A stretch of DNA of 26,566 nucleotides from an uncultured Christensenellaceae bacterium (GCA_910586675.1 CAJUJO010000022.1:1-26566), one strand, 5' to 3'. Positions 15,149 through 23,656 are shown, numbered from the stretch's first letter. The notes: generated by a model from the letters alone, not told the origin. Program-made: numbers and translations.

Positions 15149-15814
15149 TTAATATCCGAACAAGTTTTTGAACCAATTGCCGACGCCGTTTCTGAAATTT
15201 TCCCATCCTGTTGAAATTCCCTTGATGGAAATCGCCCAATCGGGCACGACTCCCACGACGTCGTCATATCGATAACAGCCGAGCACGCGCGCGTCCGTGC
15301 TGTTCCCGCGATTATCGCCGAGAAAGAATATCTCCCCTTCCCCGACTTCCCATTCGATACGCTCCCCGTCGGTACCGAGCGAGGTGCGGTAGGTATCGCC
15401 GTAAGCGTACGGCTCTTCAAGCTGCGTAAAATCCTCCTGCCCCGAATAGCGCACGTAAACCTTTCCCCCCTCGATACGCACGCAGTCGCCTTCAACGGCA
15501 ATCAAGCGCTTAATGAGTCTGTCGCCAGAAAGTTTATCTCTGATTGCATATTCGGAAACGTCGATAATGATAACGTCGCCGCGCTCTGCTTGAAATTCTT
15601 TGAGCGAATACACGTAGTCGCCGTTGGAAAAAGTATGTTCCATAGAACTGCCCGAAATATCCACTACGTAGCAATGTGCGTTCAGCCAGGCCTCGCAAAA
15701 CAAAAATACGGCGGAAAGAAGCAGAAATACGACAAGAAGGATCCCGCAGAGAACGCCGTATTTGCTATTCGGTTGTTTCTCGTTGAGCATGCGCGGACGC
15801 GCAACTCCGCTCAT
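15149..15814 (-). CDS. lepB: Signal peptidase I
   Basis: A 221-aa membrane-anchored serine protease that removes signal peptides from exported proteins. It has a short cytoplasmic tail and one N-terminal membrane anchor (about 20-42). Box B is SGSSMEHTF with catalytic Ser57, box D is RLIKRLIAVEGD with catalytic Lys102, and box E is FFLGDNRGNSTDAR. The single anchor is typical of Gram-positive SipS-type enzymes. The start is placed at ATG 15814 because it overlaps the DUF951 stop (ATGA) and follows AAGGAGG at good spacing. A frame 28 codons longer would lie inside the upstream gene and encode a basic tail with no family match. Confidence 0.93.
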   Translation of the reverse strand: MSGVARPRMLNEKQPNSKYGVLCGILLVVFLLLSAVFLFCEAWLNAHCYVVDISGSSMEHTFSNGDYVYSLKEFQAERGDVIIIDVSEYAIRDKLSGDRLIKRLIAVEGDCVRIEGGKVYVRYSGQEDFTQLEEPYAYGDTYRTSLGTDGERIEWEVGEGEIFFLGDNRGNSTDARVLGCYRYDDVVGVVPDWAISIKGISTGWENFRNGVGNWFKNLFGY

Positions 15815-16002
15815 AAGTCCTCCTTTTTTCCGACCCGCTTGACGCGCTTTTTCAGCTCGTCGGGCGTGAGCATGACGACTCGCCCGCAGGTAAGACATTT
15901 TATTTTATAATCCGCACCCGTACGTACGACTTCCCAGTTCCTTCCGCCGCAAGGGTGCGGTTTTTTGGTTTCCACAACGGCGCCCAGCTCGATCAAAGCC
16001 AT
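15811..16002 (-). CDS. DUF951 small zinc-ribbon-like protein
   Basis: A 63-aa basic protein matching the DUF951 pattern: VVETKKPHPCGGRNWEVV, GADYKIKCLTCGRVVML, then a charged helix ending KRVKRVGKKEDL. Three Cys and one His (HPCGG and CLTCG) could bind a metal. DUF951 proteins are common in Firmicutes, often near replication or GTPase genes, and have no settled function. The ATG overlaps the stop of the upstream hydrolase-like gene (ATGGCTTTGA) and the end overlaps lepB (ATGA), so all three are translationally coupled. Confidence 0.9.
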   Translation of the reverse strand: MALIELGAVVETKKPHPCGGRNWEVVRTGADYKIKCLTCGRVVMLTPDELKKRVKRVGKKEDL

Positions 16003-17675
16003 ATTACGTTATTGAAAAGAACTTCCCCCTCCATCAAAAATACGACGGAAAACGCCCGCACAAAATCGGGAAGAGACGCACCCGTCTCAGACTTAAAATC
16101 ACTCGCTTCAAGGTTGAGTTTTTTCCATTTTCCGCCGCCCGCGATTTTCGTCCTGTACGAATATCCGACCTGCTCTCCGTCGTCAGTGTAAAATACGATC
16201 TCTACACCGGCGTCTTCTTTGGCATATGCGTCCAACTGGAAAATCGCGTTTTCCGGCGCGGCATAACGCTCTTCTCCGACGCGGTAGGAAACGAGCCCCG
16301 CGGCGCTCGTGATCCCCTTGATCCCGCCGTAACCGTCGACAAGCCGAACGTCCGCATCCGAGCCTTCAGCAAAGCAGTCGGCAATCGAACGGGCGCGGCG
16401 GCGGTGCGCGCAAAATCCGTTCAGTCCGTCCGCCGAAGAATAGATGATCCTACTCTTCGGGCAGGCGTTTTTATAGGCGCGCTTTAACGTAATTTCCATA
16501 ATTTTGGAAGTTACGCTGAAACCGTTGGAATAGCGCACGAAGGAATAGACGAGCACTTTGTCGCTCTTTTTATAAATACTTAGAGGAAAAATTCCGACGT
16601 TTCCCTGCGCGTCCTCCGCGCGGCCGAGCACACGCGTCCAATCGCGCGAAGTCGCCCCCGTGATCTTTTCCGTATAGAAAATTCCGCATTCGTCGATTTC
16701 GCCGTCTTTGTCGAATTCCCCCTTCACCACAAGATTGCCCTCTTCGTCTTCTCCCGCCGAAACACTGATCGGCTTACTGATAAAGGCGGAACGCCCCTTC
16801 AAATATTTGTCGAGGAAAAGATTAAGGTTGAACAGTGAGTGCGCGCCGATCAAACCGTTCCCGTGCGAGGAGAACAGAATGGCCTTTTCCGCCGCGGGAT
16901 TGATTTGCTGAAAGGTATCATAAACCCTGTCGTAGCTGTATTTTTTATCGTTGATAGCGGACAGCATGAGCACCGGACATTTCACGTAGGGCGCATAGCT
17001 CTGTGAATCGATCCCCGCGATAAAGCGGTGCCGCTCTTCGTCGAACGCGTGATTTTCGTTTTCCCCGAATTTTTCCAAACCGCGATAAGCAAGCCACCCC
17101 GCCGCGCAGACGGAAATGATACAAGAAAAATCGGCGTACGGCGCGACCTTCCAGAGCACTTCTCCACCCATTCGTATCCCGATCGCGCCGAATTTTGTAA
17201 CTTCCTTCTTTTCCGAAAGATACCGCGCGCCGTACCGCGCGACGGCTGCCCATTCGTACCAGCTCGTCTCTTTGGCGGTCGGCTCGGCAAAAGCGATATG
17301 TCTGCCCGCCCGCGCAAGATTGGCATAATCCACGTCCTCGGGATATACGGTATGGCGGTCGGTGCCGTCATCTCCGCAGTAATCGGGGCAGAATACGGCG
17401 TACCCGCGCGAAGTGAGCCGCTCGATAAATTTCATATCCGCGGGAAATCCCGCTTCGAACAGCACCATAACGGCGGGATATTCCCCCGCACCCTTCGGCG
17501 TGAAATAATGCGCAAAAATTTTCACCCGACCTTTTTCCGTCCGTCTTCCGCCGATATAGAGTTCGCGGTGGACGATCTCCCCTTCTTCCCGCTCGGAAAC
17601 GATCTCCTCGTCGAGGGGGAGCGCGCCGTCGAAATCCTTCCAAAGAGTTACGGGCGTTAAAATTACGTTAGCCAC
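15993..17675 (-). CDS. Alpha/beta-hydrolase-fold protein lacking the nucleophile Ser
   Basis: A 560-aa cytoplasmic protein. Residues about 50-295 resemble the dienelactone-hydrolase/acetyl-esterase fold: AVMVLFEAGFPAD, GYAVFCPDYCG, the elbow region FGAIGIRMGGEV, LMLSAINDKK with candidate acid Asp243, and FSSHGNGLIG with candidate His271. The elbow reads G166-I-R168-M-G170 where G-x-S-x-G is expected, so the Ser is replaced by Arg (CGA codon). About 265 further residues form beta-rich material, possibly a carbohydrate-binding-like domain (VDGYGGIKGIT to FNNVIWL). The start is GTG 17675 after GAGG, 9 nt downstream of sbcC. It may be a pseudoenzyme or use another chemistry; the substrate is unknown. 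Confidence 0.7.
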   Translation of the reverse strand: MANVILTPVTLWKDFDGALPLDEEIVSEREEGEIVHRELYIGGRRTEKGRVKIFAHYFTPKGAGEYPAVMVLFEAGFPADMKFIERLTSRGYAVFCPDYCGDDGTDRHTVYPEDVDYANLARAGRHIAFAEPTAKETSWYEWAAVARYGARYLSEKKEVTKFGAIGIRMGGEVLWKVAPYADFSCIISVCAAGWLAYRGLEKFGENENHAFDEERHRFIAGIDSQSYAPYVKCPVLMLSAINDKKYSYDRVYDTFQQINPAAEKAILFSSHGNGLIGAHSLFNLNLFLDKYLKGRSAFISKPISVSAGEDEEGNLVVKGEFDKDGEIDECGIFYTEKITGATSRDWTRVLGRAEDAQGNVGIFPLSIYKKSDKVLVYSFVRYSNGFSVTSKIMEITLKRAYKNACPKSRIIYSSADGLNGFCAHRRRARSIADCFAEGSDADVRLVDGYGGIKGITSAAGLVSYRVGEERYAAPENAIFQLDAYAKEDAGVEIVFYTDDGEQVGYSYRTKIAGGGKWKKLNLEASDFKSETGASLPDFVRAFSVVFLMEGEVLFNNVIWL

Positions 17676-17684
17676 AAATATACC

Positions 17685-20261
17685 TCACTCTGCCGTTATT
17701 CGGGAACCGCGCTTTTCGGTTGCCTTTTCCACCGAAAGCTTACGCGCGATTCTGTGTTTCAGTTCTTCCACATGGGAAATAATGCCGATTGCAAAATGCT
17801 CGTTTTTCAATTTTTCCAAACTGTCCATGACCGTATCCACCAGCCGTTCGTCTAGCGTGCCGAAGCCCTCGTCGAGAAAGAAAAATTCCACGGGGCGCAT
17901 GGAACGCGCGCATATCTCCGCGCTGAGCGCAAGCGCTAAGGAGAGAGATACGAGAAAAGTTTCCCCGCCCGACAGTGTATATACCCCGCGAAGCGCGCCG
18001 CCGTTGAAGTTATCTCCGACGAAAAATCCCTTGTCATAGCGGAGAAAATACCGTCCGTCCGTCAAAGAAAGGAGTCGATTGCTCGCATTAAGCGCCACAT
18101 TTTGAAGATACTCTTCGGCGACAAACTCCATAAATTTATTTCCTTCCAGCAGCTTTTTCAACCGTTCGGAAGTTTCCGCCTGTTTTTTAACGCGATTGTA
18201 TTCCTTTTCCAACGCCCGCTTCTTTTCCAAGGCTTCTTCCCCGCGGCGCGCTTCGTCGCGCTTTAAGGCGAGTTCCCGCGTGCATTCGTCTGTTTTGCGC
18301 ACGCACGCTTCCAATATACTTCTGCAATCGGTCAATTTTTCTTGCGTACCTTCGGTAAGTTCTTCCGCTTCCAATTCCTTTTTTCGCGCAGTAACCGCGG
18401 CATATTCTTCCTTAAACTTTTCTATGCGAAGCTTTGCTGCCTGCGGCTGACCGAACGCGCTCAAAAGCTCCTCCGCCTGCCCGACGCACTCGAATCCGCC
18501 CGAGGAAAGCGCTTCAAAAAGTCGCTTTTCCGCCTGTTCCAGGTTGCTTTTTGCCGCGTTGAATTTTTCTTCCGCGGCGGCGAGCGCCGTTGCCGCATAC
18601 GACCGTACCTGCGTCGCCCTACGCAGCGAATCGGCGCGCAAAGCCTTTTCCTTTTGCTTTTCCGCCAGAAGGCGTTCAGCTTCTTGCAGGGGTATGCGGT
18701 CTTCACCCAGCCGCACTTTCAGTTCTTCGCACTCCCCGCGCAGACGGTTTCCTTCCGCCGCGAGCTGCGCGAGCTTTTCCGTGTGCGCGCGATATAAACC
18801 GTTTTTCTTTTCCAAGGCGAGCATCTCTGCGTTGAGCTCCAAACGGGCGCGCTCCCTTGTTTCAAACTGTTGTTTAATACGGGAAAAATCTGTTTTTTCC
18901 CCAAGCGAAAAACGCGAATATTTTTCCGTTAACGGCACCGCATCGGGCGCAATCACGGGATGGCGCCGCGTCAGCTCTTGCAGTTCTTTCGCAAAGACGG
19001 CGTATTCCGCGCGTAAGAGCTCGGCTTTCCCGTGCGTTTCCGCATACGCGATAAAGTTTTCTTCCCCCAATTCCGCAAGACGGGCGTTCAGCGCGTCCCG
19101 TTCCTTTTCGTAGAAAAAATCCTGAAATTTATTCTTTTCCGCAGCGTATTCCCGGCGCACTTCGCCGAGCTTACGCTCCGATTCCGCGAGCGTTTTTTCT
19201 GTAAGCGCGTCCGCTTCCGCCCGCGCCTTGATTCCCGAAAGCCTAACGATTTCAGCATCGGTTTTCTCCGTATCCCACGCGGAACACTCCGAGAAACGTT
19301 TTTCCGCCCCTTCCCATTCGCGTTTCGCCGCATTGAGCACTTTTTCCGAATCCGCATATGATTTTTGCGTGGCTGCCGCTTCTTTATCCGATTTGACTAC
19401 GGCATTTGCATATTCCAAACCGCTTATTTTCTTTTCCAAAGCAAGAATTTCTTCCCGCTCTCCGTCCATGACCTGCAAACGGGAGGCTATGCGAAAATAT
19501 GCTTGCTGTTTTTCGACAAGAGAAGAAATCCTCTTTTCCTCGGCGCGGGCGCGCTCAGACTCCTCCCTCAGAATACGCTCCCGGACCGCGAGGATCTCCG
19601 TCTGCTCTTTCAGCGCTGCATTCCCCGCTTCGGTGATTTCCGCGTACGGTTCCAAACGGGCTTCCAGAACGTTTTTCTCCCCGGCGAGCGCGGCATTTCG
19701 CGCGTTGGCTTTTTTTATCAGGCGTTCCCCGTATTCTTCCAAATCGAACAAACGGGAAACGAGTTTCAGCCGATCGGAACGCTGCGCTTTGACGAACTGC
19801 GCGAACTCCCCCTGCGGAAGGGCGATGCACTTTTCAAAATCGCGCTGTTCCAATCCGATAATGCGTTCGAGAAGGGCGTTGCTCTCGCGCACGCCTTCGG
19901 ACAGGGCGAGCAGCTTTTCCCCGCCGCGCTCGTAAACACGCACGCTCTGCACGGCGTTTTTCCGCTTTAATTCGCGCTCGACGCGGAACGCCCGCCTTCT
20001 GCCTTCGTATACGATACGGAACTCGAAGATGACGTACGCCTTATCCGCTTTATAATTGATAATATCGGAAACGCTTCCCGATCGGGAGCGCGCGACACCG
20101 CCGTAAAGCGCAAAGCCAATCGCATCGAGCACGGTGCTCTTGCCCGAGCCGGTATCGCCAAAGATACCGAATATCCCGTAATCAAGCAGTGCCTCAAAGT
20201 CCACTTCCGCACGCTCGGAGAAAGAATTGATTCCGCAAAACTCCAAATATATCGGTTTCAT
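17685..20261 (-). CDS. sbcC: DNA repair ATPase SbcC (Rad50-like)
   Basis: An 858-aa SMC-like ATPase partner of SbcD that cleaves hairpins and processes double-strand ends. Walker A is GDTGSGKS (35-42), the Q-loop region is IALPQGEFAQFV, the ABC signature is LSGGETFLVSLS (about 765-776), and Walker B/D-loop is FFLDEGFGTLD (794-804). Between them lie long Glu/Lys-rich coiled coils. It is short for the family (about 1000-1150 aa in many bacteria). No C-x-x-C zinc-hook motif is visible at the coiled-coil apex. The start at ATG 20261 overlaps the sbcD stop (ATGA); a longer frame from 20375 would lie inside sbcD. Confidence 0.93.
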   Translation of the reverse strand: MKPIYLEFCGINSFSERAEVDFEALLDYGIFGIFGDTGSGKSTVLDAIGFALYGGVARSRSGSVSDIINYKADKAYVIFEFRIVYEGRRRAFRVERELKRKNAVQSVRVYERGGEKLLALSEGVRESNALLERIIGLEQRDFEKCIALPQGEFAQFVKAQRSDRLKLVSRLFDLEEYGERLIKKANARNAALAGEKNVLEARLEPYAEITEAGNAALKEQTEILAVRERILREESERARAEEKRISSLVEKQQAYFRIASRLQVMDGEREEILALEKKISGLEYANAVVKSDKEAAATQKSYADSEKVLNAAKREWEGAEKRFSECSAWDTEKTDAEIVRLSGIKARAEADALTEKTLAESERKLGEVRREYAAEKNKFQDFFYEKERDALNARLAELGEENFIAYAETHGKAELLRAEYAVFAKELQELTRRHPVIAPDAVPLTEKYSRFSLGEKTDFSRIKQQFETRERARLELNAEMLALEKKNGLYRAHTEKLAQLAAEGNRLRGECEELKVRLGEDRIPLQEAERLLAEKQKEKALRADSLRRATQVRSYAATALAAAEEKFNAAKSNLEQAEKRLFEALSSGGFECVGQAEELLSAFGQPQAAKLRIEKFKEEYAAVTARKKELEAEELTEGTQEKLTDCRSILEACVRKTDECTRELALKRDEARRGEEALEKKRALEKEYNRVKKQAETSERLKKLLEGNKFMEFVAEEYLQNVALNASNRLLSLTDGRYFLRYDKGFFVGDNFNGGALRGVYTLSGGETFLVSLSLALALSAEICARSMRPVEFFFLDEGFGTLDERLVDTVMDSLEKLKNEHFAIGIISHVEELKHRIARKLSVEKATEKRGSRITAE

Positions 20262-21409
20262 GCTTCCTCCATCAGCGATAAAAAGGCTTCGTTTAACTCG
20301 TCCGAAGGCTCCGCGCCGTAAACGGAACGGTAATATTCCGTAAACAATTGCCCCGCGGACAGCGCGGAACGGCAAACGACGGGCGCCGCAGAGGAAGAGC
20401 TCACCTGCGCAACGAGAGAAACCAAACCTTCATTTGCTTCCCGAAGCGCCTGCGTTTCCGACGAGGTAAGCGGCGCTGTAAGGTGAAGCGTCAGCTCGAT
20501 ATAGCAATCGGGGTACTCGGGCAAAAGACGAAGCGCGGCCTCCACGCCGTTGCTCTCCAAGCGCACAAGCTTTTTTCCCGCGGTAATCGGTATCTGACGG
20601 ATATCGGCGATCTCCACCCCCTCCGTACGAAAGAGGACGACCGACTTTTCCGTGTCGGCTTCGTCAAAGGAATATTGAAGCAGCGAACCGCTGTAATAGG
20701 CATTGTTTCCGACTTTCTGCCTTTTGTGAAGATGCCCGAGCGCAATATATCCGCCTTCGGGCAGACAATAGAGCGGTACGGCGCGCGCGCCGCCGAGATC
20801 GATATCCCGCTCGCTCTCGCTCGTTTTGCCGCCCGCGACAAAGAGGTGCGTAAGCAAAATATGCGCCGCGTCGCCTCGGTATTCCGCCTCTCCGCGCGCG
20901 ATCCAGCGAGAAACCTTCTGAGAAAAACTTTCTTCCGTCTTTTCCTCGCGGAAGCGCGCTTCGTTCGGATAAGGCAGCGCGTTGACGTATACGCGTTCAC
21001 CCGCAGCGTTTTCCATTACGAGAAAGCCTTCCCCCGACGCGACCGCGCGCACGGGGCGGCTGCCGCCGCAGGGAAAAACCTTCGGTTTATTCCCGAAAAT
21101 ATAAATACCCTGCTCTTCCGCAAGCGGTGCGCTCGCCGAAAGGCGCACGCCGTCGTCGTGGTTTCCGCTGACGATAATTACGGCGCGGCGATCCCCCGCA
21201 AGCTTTTTCGCGGCGCGGTAAAAGACCTCCTCCGCTTCGGAGGGAGGCAGAAAGGTATCGAACACGTCGCCCGCAACGAGGACGAGCTCGACATTTTCCC
21301 TATCGCAAATTTGCGAAAGTTCATCGAGCACGGAAATCTGTTCGGGAAGCCGTTCCCTATCCATGAGCCGCTTGCCGAGATGCCAATCGGAAGTGTGAAG
21401 AACGTTCAT
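20258..21409 (-). CDS. sbcD: SbcD nuclease subunit (Mre11-like)
   Basis: A 383-aa manganese-dependent metallophosphoesterase nuclease that pairs with SbcC. Metal-binding motifs are SDWHLG (Asp8, His10), AGDVFD (Asp48), SGNHDD (Asn83, His84), LLTHLF and GHLHKRQ. The C-terminal capping region (about 270-383) is normal for SbcD. It is the first gene of the minus-strand run, preceded by a promoter at 21484-21512. Its 3' end overlaps sbcC by 4 nt, so the complex is made from one coupled unit. The ribosome binding site is weak (GGCGGTAAG). Confidence 0.96.
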   Translation of the reverse strand: MNVLHTSDWHLGKRLMDRERLPEQISVLDELSQICDRENVELVLVAGDVFDTFLPPSEAEEVFYRAAKKLAGDRRAVIIVSGNHDDGVRLSASAPLAEEQGIYIFGNKPKVFPCGGSRPVRAVASGEGFLVMENAAGERVYVNALPYPNEARFREEKTEESFSQKVSRWIARGEAEYRGDAAHILLTHLFVAGGKTSESERDIDLGGARAVPLYCLPEGGYIALGHLHKRQKVGNNAYYSGSLLQYSFDEADTEKSVVLFRTEGVEIADIRQIPITAGKKLVRLESNGVEAALRLLPEYPDCYIELTLHLTAPLTSSETQALREANEGLVSLVAQVSSSSAAPVVCRSALSAGQLFTEYYRSVYGAEPSDELNEAFLSLMEEA

Positions 21410-21455
21410 TCTTACCGCCGCTAATCGGAAATTTATCCGATACGCAAAAAATACT

Positions 21456-21483
21456 TTGCTTTTGCGCGAGGATATGATATACT
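21456..21483 (+). promoter_or_regulatory. Promoter for the DnaD-type gene
   Basis: TTGCTT at 21456-21461 and TATACT at 21478-21483 are separated by 16 nt. The predicted start is near 21490, giving a leader of about 45 nt to ATG 21535. Its -10 element directly abuts the -10 element of the opposing sbcD promoter. Confidence 0.6.
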
Positions 21484-21512
21484 ATTATACAACGGCTTGC
21501 GGAAAAAAGCAA
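21484..21512 (-). promoter_or_regulatory. Promoter for sbcD and the long minus-strand run
   Basis: On the minus strand TTGCTT (21512-21507) and TATAAT (21489-21484) are separated by 17 nt. Transcription would start near 21477 and proceed leftward through the opposite promoter toward sbcD ATG 21409. This is the only clear sigma-A promoter I find for the 18-kb gene run. Confidence 0.6.
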
Positions 21513-21534
21513 GCATATGCTTGGAGTTAGCGCA

Positions 21535-23235
21535 ATGTCATTCAGCACCTTTTCCAAAGAATTCACCGCGAACATGTTCACGAGCGTGGAAAACCAATTT
21601 ATTACGAAATATCTTCCGCAGGCTGAAGGAGATGCCGTGCGCGTTTACCTTTACGGATTATATCTCTGTCAATGCGCAGACGATTTCGACGCGCAGGCGC
21701 TTTCCCGCCTTTTGAAAATTCCCGAAGAGAAAATTGCGGAAATTTACGGATTTTGGGAGGAATGCGACCTCGTACATATCCTTTCCCGTTCTCCCCTGTT
21801 CGTGGAATATCTGCCCGTGAACTCCGCAATCGGAAAACCCAAGCCCGTTCGCGCGGAAAAATACACCGAATTCAACCGCGAGCTTTACAAACAATTGCAA
21901 AAAGCGGGAAAAATGTTCAAGCCCTATGAAATGCAGAAAATTTTAGAATTTCTTGAAACGTACCCCATGGAACAACAGGCGTTTTTGCTCGTTTCCGAAT
22001 ATTGCGCAAAAAAGGACGGCGACAGGCTGAGTTCTTCTCATATTCTGAACAAAGCCAAAAAACTTTGCGCAGAGCATAAATACACATACGAGCAGGTAGA
22101 GCGCGACCTCGCCGACTTCAACGAACACGAACGCGAACTTTCCAAAATATTTACCCTGCTCGGCATTAACCGCAAGCCGACGGAAAACGATTACGATTAT
22201 CTTGACAAATGGCTGAATGGCGGAATCGACGTAAAAACCGTTTATGAGTGCGCAGGCGCTTTGAAAAAAGGAACGCTTTCCACTCTCGATTCGCTCGTAA
22301 CCGAAATACTGGAAAAAGACATACACACTGCAACGGAAGCAAAAAATTACCTTGTGCGCCGCGAAGAACTTACAAATTCCGTATACAAAATCGCTAAAAA
22401 ACTTGCCGTTAAAATACAGAATCCGCGCGCCTTTTCAGAAGAATACGTTGAAAAATGGGCGGAACGCGGATATGACGAGCAAAGTCTGATTTCTATTGCC
22501 GCTCTCTGCTTTAAGCTGCGCTACGGATTCGCTGAAATGGATACTCTTCTCGACGAGCTGTATGCGGCGGGCGTTGTAGACGGCGAAGGCGTAAACGACT
22601 ACTGCGCCGCGCGCGACAAGCAGTTCAAGTTGCTGCAAAATATTCAATCCGTCTGCGGCGTGATCCGAAACACGCAAGGCGCGCTGGACATGATTGCAAC
22701 CTGGCGAAGCTGGAACTTTTCCGACGGTATGATTTTGGAAGCGGCAAAACGCAGCGCAGGAGCGGCGGCTCCGCTCCCCTATATGAACAAACTGCTTTCC
22801 GAATGGAAGCGTACGGGCGTGTTCTCCGCCGCATCCATACCCGAAAAACCCGCCGTCAATGTAAAAAACGAATATAAGAACGAAGCGGCGATCGCCGCCG
22901 ACAAGCGGAGCGAACGGGAACACGCTTATGCCGTCCGCCGTCAAAGTGCAAACGAGCGGGCGGACAAGGCGCGCCTTTCGGCAGAGCGGGACGAAGCCTT
23001 CCGCGTCGCGGAAGCCGCCATCAGAAAGGGCGAAATCGAACTTGCACGAGCGGAAGTCTTTTCCCCCGAAACGCTCCCCGCGATCATCGCCGAACTTGAA
23101 ACGAACAGACAAAAACGAAACGCCGCCCTGCTGCGGCTGGGACTATCGGAACAAGATTTTATTCCGAACTACGTCTGCAAAAAATGTTCCGATACGGGGT
23201 TTTTACCCGACGGCAGAATGTGCAATTGCATGTAA
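21535..23235 (+). CDS. DnaD-domain replication protein with a helicase-loader-like zinc C-terminus
   Basis: A 566-aa protein. An N-terminal winged-helix-like part (about 1-95) resembles the DnaD/DnaB-type initiation domain. The centre (about 110-440) contains repeated helical segments like the DnaD C-terminal domain (YDYLDKWLNGGIDVKTVYE), ending in a Y-x(3)-L-x(3)-W signature (PYMNKLLSEW). A charged linker then leads to residues resembling the N-terminus of DnaC/DnaI-type loaders, ending in C548-x2-C551-x11-C563-x-C565 with KKCSDTGFLPDG. The protein stops there with no AAA+ domain. The start at ATG 21535 is chosen because GGAG (21523-21526) lies 8 nt upstream; ATG 21517 lacks a good site. It probably helps load DnaB; the fusion is unusual. 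Confidence 0.8.
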   Translation: MSFSTFSKEFTANMFTSVENQFITKYLPQAEGDAVRVYLYGLYLCQCADDFDAQALSRLLKIPEEKIAEIYGFWEECDLVHILSRSPLFVEYLPVNSAIGKPKPVRAEKYTEFNRELYKQLQKAGKMFKPYEMQKILEFLETYPMEQQAFLLVSEYCAKKDGDRLSSSHILNKAKKLCAEHKYTYEQVERDLADFNEHERELSKIFTLLGINRKPTENDYDYLDKWLNGGIDVKTVYECAGALKKGTLSTLDSLVTEILEKDIHTATEAKNYLVRREELTNSVYKIAKKLAVKIQNPRAFSEEYVEKWAERGYDEQSLISIAALCFKLRYGFAEMDTLLDELYAAGVVDGEGVNDYCAARDKQFKLLQNIQSVCGVIRNTQGALDMIATWRSWNFSDGMILEAAKRSAGAAAPLPYMNKLLSEWKRTGVFSAASIPEKPAVNVKNEYKNEAAIAADKRSEREHAYAVRRQSANERADKARLSAERDEAFRVAEAAIRKGEIELARAEVFSPETLPAIIAELETNRQKRNAALLRLGLSEQDFIPNYVCKKCSDTGFLPDGRMCNCM

Positions 23236-23274
23236 AAGAGTGTATTATGTATGACATAATACCTTAATAACACA

Positions 23275-23302
23275 AGAAATGGCGGTTAAAACCGCCATTT
23301 CT
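23275..23302 (+). terminator. Intrinsic terminator after the DnaD-type gene
   Basis: AGAAATGGCGGT and ACCGCCATTTCT form a perfect 12-bp stem with a 4-nt loop, followed by CTTCTTTT. It lies between the convergent DnaD-type and ylmC genes and probably serves the plus strand mainly. The minus-strand side lacks a good T-tract. Confidence 0.75.
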
Positions 23303-23308
23303 CTTCTT

Positions 23309-23656
23309 TTATTCATATTCTCCGTAATCGCGCCGATCGCCGGAAAGCCCGCCGCGATACGGGGGCAGATCATCCCCGCGGGGCGAATCGTTGCCCCATT
23401 TCCCCCGTTTTCGCTCGGGCTTCGGCGCCGATTTTATGTCTACGAGCACGACGTCGATCCCGATTTTCGTAACATTCTTCAAATCGATAAAGAGGTCGGC
23501 TTTGCCCCACCGAAACCCCCTTCCGCCCGGCACGACGATGCCCAGCACTTTACCTTCCGGATAGGTAAATACTACGTCGCATACCCTGCCGAGCCGTTTT
23601 CCGTCGCAGAGATTGACAGCTTCTTTCTGTTTCAATTCACATAAACTCGTTTCCAC
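23309..23656 (-). CDS. ylmC: YlmC/YmxH-family PRC-barrel sporulation protein
   Basis: A 115-aa protein. Residues about 5-78 form a PRC-barrel domain (CELKQKEAVNLCDGKRLGRV, VLGIVVPGGRGFRWG, LFIDLKNVTKIGIDVVLVD). A charged tail of about 35 residues follows, rich in Gly, Pro, Arg and Asp (PERKRGKWGNDSPRGDD), longer than the short B. subtilis YlmC. It lies just after sigG, the same order as in Bacillus and many Clostridia, and may be expressed late in sporulation. The precise role is unknown. The start is a GTG at 23656 with GAGGG only 2 nt upstream. A TATAAT at 23668-23663 is so close that the mRNA might be leaderless; a TTG at codon 8 is an alternative start. Confidence 0.85.
   Translation of the reverse strand: METSLCELKQKEAVNLCDGKRLGRVCDVVFTYPEGKVLGIVVPGGRGFRWGKADLFIDLKNVTKIGIDVVLVDIKSAPKPERKRGKWGNDSPRGDDLPPYRGGLSGDRRDYGEYE

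Noticed and set aside
15815..15898. 28-codon N-terminal extension of lepB
   Set aside because: It lies inside the DUF951 gene. ATG 15814 has AAGGAGG and an ATGA overlap.
20262..20375. 38-codon N-terminal extension of sbcC
   Set aside because: It lies within sbcD. ATG 20261 gives the standard MKPIYLEFCGINSF start of the family.
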